Positions 61,873-64,000 of a DNA stretch of 64,000 nt are shown here, piece after piece (position 1 is the first letter of the stretch; each line of letters opens with the position of its first letter). Made by a program: the position numbers and the translations under genes. Under the pieces are notes generated by a model, which was not told where the DNA came from, searched no databases, and saw only the letters and a list, made by a program, of their open reading frames with translations. Source of the DNA: Mucilaginibacter sp. JRF (lineage in GTDB: Bacteria > Bacteroidota > Bacteroidia > Sphingobacteriales > Sphingobacteriaceae); NCBI RefSeq assembly GCF_015223065.1, contig NZ_JADFBY010000010.1, forward strand, positions 1-64,000, in the 5' to 3' direction.

Positions 61873-63743
61873 GCACGTATATTTCAGGAGAAAATCTAGG
61901 CCATTCATTTCATGACCACTGGCTGTTTAAAAATATGACCATTGGTATTAACCGTGGTCGTAGGGTAGCCTTAGTGGGTGTTAACGGCGCGGGTAAATCT
62001 ACCCTGCTCAAAATACTTTCGGGACAATTGATCCCTACCGAGGGTAAGGCCGTACGTGCCCGTGATTTGCGGGTGGGTTACCTGGAGCAAGACCCTGACT
62101 TTAAAAGTGCCGTTACCATTAGCGATTATATTTTTAGCGAGGATAACATCCAGCAGCAATTGATAAGGCGCTATGAAGAATTGTTAGAGAACGATCCTGA
62201 GAACAATAAGGCTCTCGAAAAAATAATGGAGGAGCTAAGTGAGGTTGATGCCTGGGAGTATGAGTATCAAATAAAAACCATTCTTGGCCGATTGGATATT
62301 CACCATCTCAATCAAAACATTGCATCCCTATCTGGCGGACAAAAGAAGCGTTTGGCGCTTGCCCGCTTGTTGATAGAAGATCCGGACTTATATATTTTAG
62401 ATGAGCCTACCAACCACCTGGATATTGATACCATTGAGTGGCTGGAAAAACTACTGACTGAAGGCAACAAAACCATACTTATGGTAACGCACGACCGTTA
62501 CTTTTTGGATAACGTTTGTAACGAGATAGTAGAGATTGATAAAGGCCGCATATTTACATATGCCGGCAACTACGGCTACTTCCTTGAAAAGAAGGCCGAG
62601 CGTGAAGCCAATGATGAGGTGCAGTTTCAAAAGAACAGTAACCTGTTAAAGAAAGAGCTGGAGTGGATGCGCAGGCAACCACAAGCACGTGGAACGAAAT
62701 CGCAGGCACGTATTAATGCTTTTTATGAGCTGGAGGATAAAACCAAGGGCGCAGGCCCAAAAGCCAAGGTTGAGCTAAGTGTTAAAACAGCAAGGCAAGG
62801 CAACAAGATAATGGAGTTGGAGCAGGTTAATAAAAGCTTTAACGGCCGTACTTTTATTGAGAGCTTTGATTATGTATTTAAAAAAGGTGATCGTATTGGC
62901 CTGGCAGGTAAAAACGGTAGCGGTAAGTCTACCCTATTGAACATGATCACCGGAAACTTATCACCTGATAATGGACAAGTGATCAAAGGTGAAACCACGG
63001 TGTTGGGTTACTTCCATCAGTCGGGTATTACTTTTAAGCCTGATGAAAGGGTAATTGATGTGGTGAAGAACGTTGCCGAGTATATTACCATGGCCGACGG
63101 TAAAACCATATCAGCATCGCAATTGCTTACGTTGTTCTTATTTCCACCTAAAAAGCAACATGGCTTTATCAGCAACTTGAGTGGTGGCGAAAAGAAAAGG
63201 TTACAGTTGATGAGCATTCTGATGAAGAACCCTAACTTCCTGATACTGGATGAGCCTACGAATGATCTGGATATTGACACACTGAATGTATTAGAGGAGT
63301 TTTTAACCGGATATAACGGCGTATTGATGCTTGTATCGCACGATAGGTATTTGCTGGATAAGCTTACCGAGCAGCTTTTTATTATGGAAGGCAATGGCGA
63401 TGTAAGGATATTTAATGGCAATTATTCGGAGTACCGTAACGAGTTAGAAGCTGAAAAAGCAGCCGAAAAACAAAAGCATGAAGTTAAGCCTACTCCTGCT
63501 CCGGTAGTTGCAGCACCTAAAAAAAACAAGCTTAGTTACAAGGAACAGCGCGAGTACGAAAGCCTTGAAGGCGACATAGCCAAGCTTGAAAACGATATAA
63601 AAACCAATAACGATAAGCTAAACACATCAGGTTTGGGTAGTGAGGAATTGAATAAAATACTGGCTCAAATAACTGATTTAAATAACCAGCTTGATGAAAA
63701 AAGCATGCGTTGGTTAGAACTTACTGAGTTAATTGAGGGCTAA
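61869..63743 (+). CDS. ABC-F family ATP-binding protein (ribosome-associated type)
   Basis: 624 residues from a GTG start inside the upstream stop. Two ABC modules: first with 'GVNGAGKSTLLK', 'SLSGGQKKR' and 'YILDEPTNHLD', second with 'GKNGSGKSTLLN', 'NLSGGEKKR' and 'LILDEPTNDLD'. A charged linker joins them and a C-terminal coiled coil is at about 555-624. This is the Uup/EttA-like ABC-F layout with no membrane domain; members act on the ribosome. The specific role cannot be told from sequence. It lies directly before parS sites and mnmG. Confidence 0.93.
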   Translation: MSTYISGENLGHSFHDHWLFKNMTIGINRGRRVALVGVNGAGKSTLLKILSGQLIPTEGKAVRARDLRVGYLEQDPDFKSAVTISDYIFSEDNIQQQLIRRYEELLENDPENNKALEKIMEELSEVDAWEYEYQIKTILGRLDIHHLNQNIASLSGGQKKRLALARLLIEDPDLYILDEPTNHLDIDTIEWLEKLLTEGNKTILMVTHDRYFLDNVCNEIVEIDKGRIFTYAGNYGYFLEKKAEREANDEVQFQKNSNLLKKELEWMRRQPQARGTKSQARINAFYELEDKTKGAGPKAKVELSVKTARQGNKIMELEQVNKSFNGRTFIESFDYVFKKGDRIGLAGKNGSGKSTLLNMITGNLSPDNGQVIKGETTVLGYFHQSGITFKPDERVIDVVKNVAEYITMADGKTISASQLLTLFLFPPKKQHGFISNLSGGEKKRLQLMSILMKNPNFLILDEPTNDLDIDTLNVLEEFLTGYNGVLMLVSHDRYLLDKLTEQLFIMEGNGDVRIFNGNYSEYRNELEAEKAAEKQKHEVKPTPAPVVAAPKKNKLSYKEQREYESLEGDIAKLENDIKTNNDKLNTSGLGSEELNKILAQITDLNNQLDEKSMRWLELTELIEG

Positions 63744-63759
63744 TGTTCCACGTGGAACA
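63744..63759. promoter_or_regulatory. parS centromere-like site 1
   Basis: TGTTCCACGTGGAACA is a perfect 16-base palindrome that fits the ParB-binding consensus TGTTNCACGTGNAACA. It begins right after the ABC-F stop codon. parS sites cluster near the chromosomal replication origin. Confidence 0.85.
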
Positions 63760-63786
63760 TTAGATTTTTGATATGAATTTATACAA

Positions 63787-63802
63787 TGTTCCACGTGGAA
63801 CA
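63787..63802. promoter_or_regulatory. parS centromere-like site 2
   Basis: A second identical TGTTCCACGTGGAACA, 43 bases downstream of the first, ends 10 bases before the mnmG ATG. Two perfect copies in 60 bases make chance unlikely. Confidence 0.85.
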
Positions 63803-63812
63803 TGGAGGTAAT

Positions 63813-64000
63813 ATGTTTAAGAAATATGATGTAATAGTAGTAGGTGCAGGACATGCAGGCTGTGAAGCTGCTGCTGCCGCAGCCAATATGGGTTCGTCCG
63901 TATTGCTGATTACTATGAACATGAATACTATTGCCCAAATGAGCTGCAACCCTGCAATGGGTGGTGTAGCTAAGGGGCAAATAGTGCGTGAGATTGATGC
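63813..64000 (+). CDS. mnmG: tRNA uridine-5-carboxymethylaminomethyl modification enzyme MnmG (partial, 5' part)
   Basis: Sixty-two codons are visible from the ATG at 63813 to the window edge. 'YDVIVVGAGHAGCEAA' is the FAD-binding N-terminus of MnmG (GidA), and 'MSCNPAMGGVAKGQIVREI' is a highly conserved family string. MnmG with MnmE modifies the wobble uridine of several tRNAs. GGAGG at 63804-63808 is an unusually good Shine-Dalgarno sequence for this window. In many bacteria the gene lies close to oriC. Confidence 0.95.
   Translation, partial: MFKKYDVIVVGAGHAGCEAAAAAANMGSSVLLITMNMNTIAQMSCNPAMGGVAKGQIVREID

Noticed and set aside
1..64000. CRISPR arrays, insertion sequences, rRNA operons or prophage genes
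   Set aside because: No regularly spaced repeats, transposase or integrase motifs, rRNA sequence or phage structural genes were seen on either strand.

Overview
The window looks like a chromosomal segment of a Bacteroidota bacterium, most likely family Sphingobacteriaceae and close to Mucilaginibacter/Pedobacter. The signs are a SusC/SusD pair with a DUF1735-type lipoprotein, a two-component regulator of the Bacteroidota hybrid type (HTCS), several TonB-dependent outer-membrane receptors, candidate TAnnTTTG -7 promoter elements, near absence of strong Shine-Dalgarno sequences, and palindromic intergenic repeats of the kind scattered through these genomes. No taxonomic search could be run, so the genus is an inference.

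Layout. 1-6184: a minus-strand type I restriction-modification module (xre regulator, hsdR, a ruined GIY-YIG-like gene, hsdM, hsdS cut by the window edge), visibly AT-richer than the rest. It seems to be decaying: the HsdR nuclease motif has Lys where the catalytic Glu is expected, and the small gene between hsdR and hsdM has stops and a frameshift. 6185-6781: non-coding, with two tRNA-3'-end-like fragments and short repeats resembling an integration scar. Then come two identical tRNA-Glu genes. 7164-14887: a tight plus-strand run of eight genes: GuaD-like deaminase, DUF427 protein, FAD disulfide reductase, ABC ATPase (EgtV-like), fused permease/binding protein (EgtU-like), EgtB, EgtD and an SDR dehydrogenase. 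I read this as a combined ergothioneine uptake, synthesis and possibly redox-recycling locus. Its EgtU-like protein has a substrate-binding domain whose two halves are in the reverse of the usual order, which is the most striking observation here.

14891-20186: a sensor kinase and an AraC-type response regulator that together look like one HTCS split at an A6 run, then a LacI-type repressor. 20445-24383: an amino-acid permease, a trans-sulfuration-type PLP enzyme and an S41 peptidase. 24479-27042: a HAD pseudogene, an ATP-grasp protein, a NERD/zinc-ribbon protein and tRNA-Arg(CCT). 27125-32163: a lipoprotein, metG, an LD-carboxypeptidase, DoxX and a secreted protein of unknown function. 32284-37950: DUF1735 lipoprotein, SusD and SusC. 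38094-40380: a PadR regulator with a palindromic operator, a PspC protein and a small membrane protein. 40507-49094: two TonB-type outer-membrane proteins, exonuclease III, a cyclophilin, small proteins and a hydrolase, with three kinds of intergenic repeat between them. 49099-51690: a macrodomain protein and an OmpR-type two-component pair. 51934-56660: a DUF4175-like coiled-coil membrane protein, a small HATPase protein, ybeY and a glutathione peroxidase. 56711-60317: an NHL-type lipoprotein and an mlaD-mlaF-mlaE lipid transport operon. 60422-63743: pirin, an NAD(P)-binding protein and an ABC-F protein. 63744-64000: two perfect parS sites followed by the start of mnmG, suggesting closeness to the replication origin.
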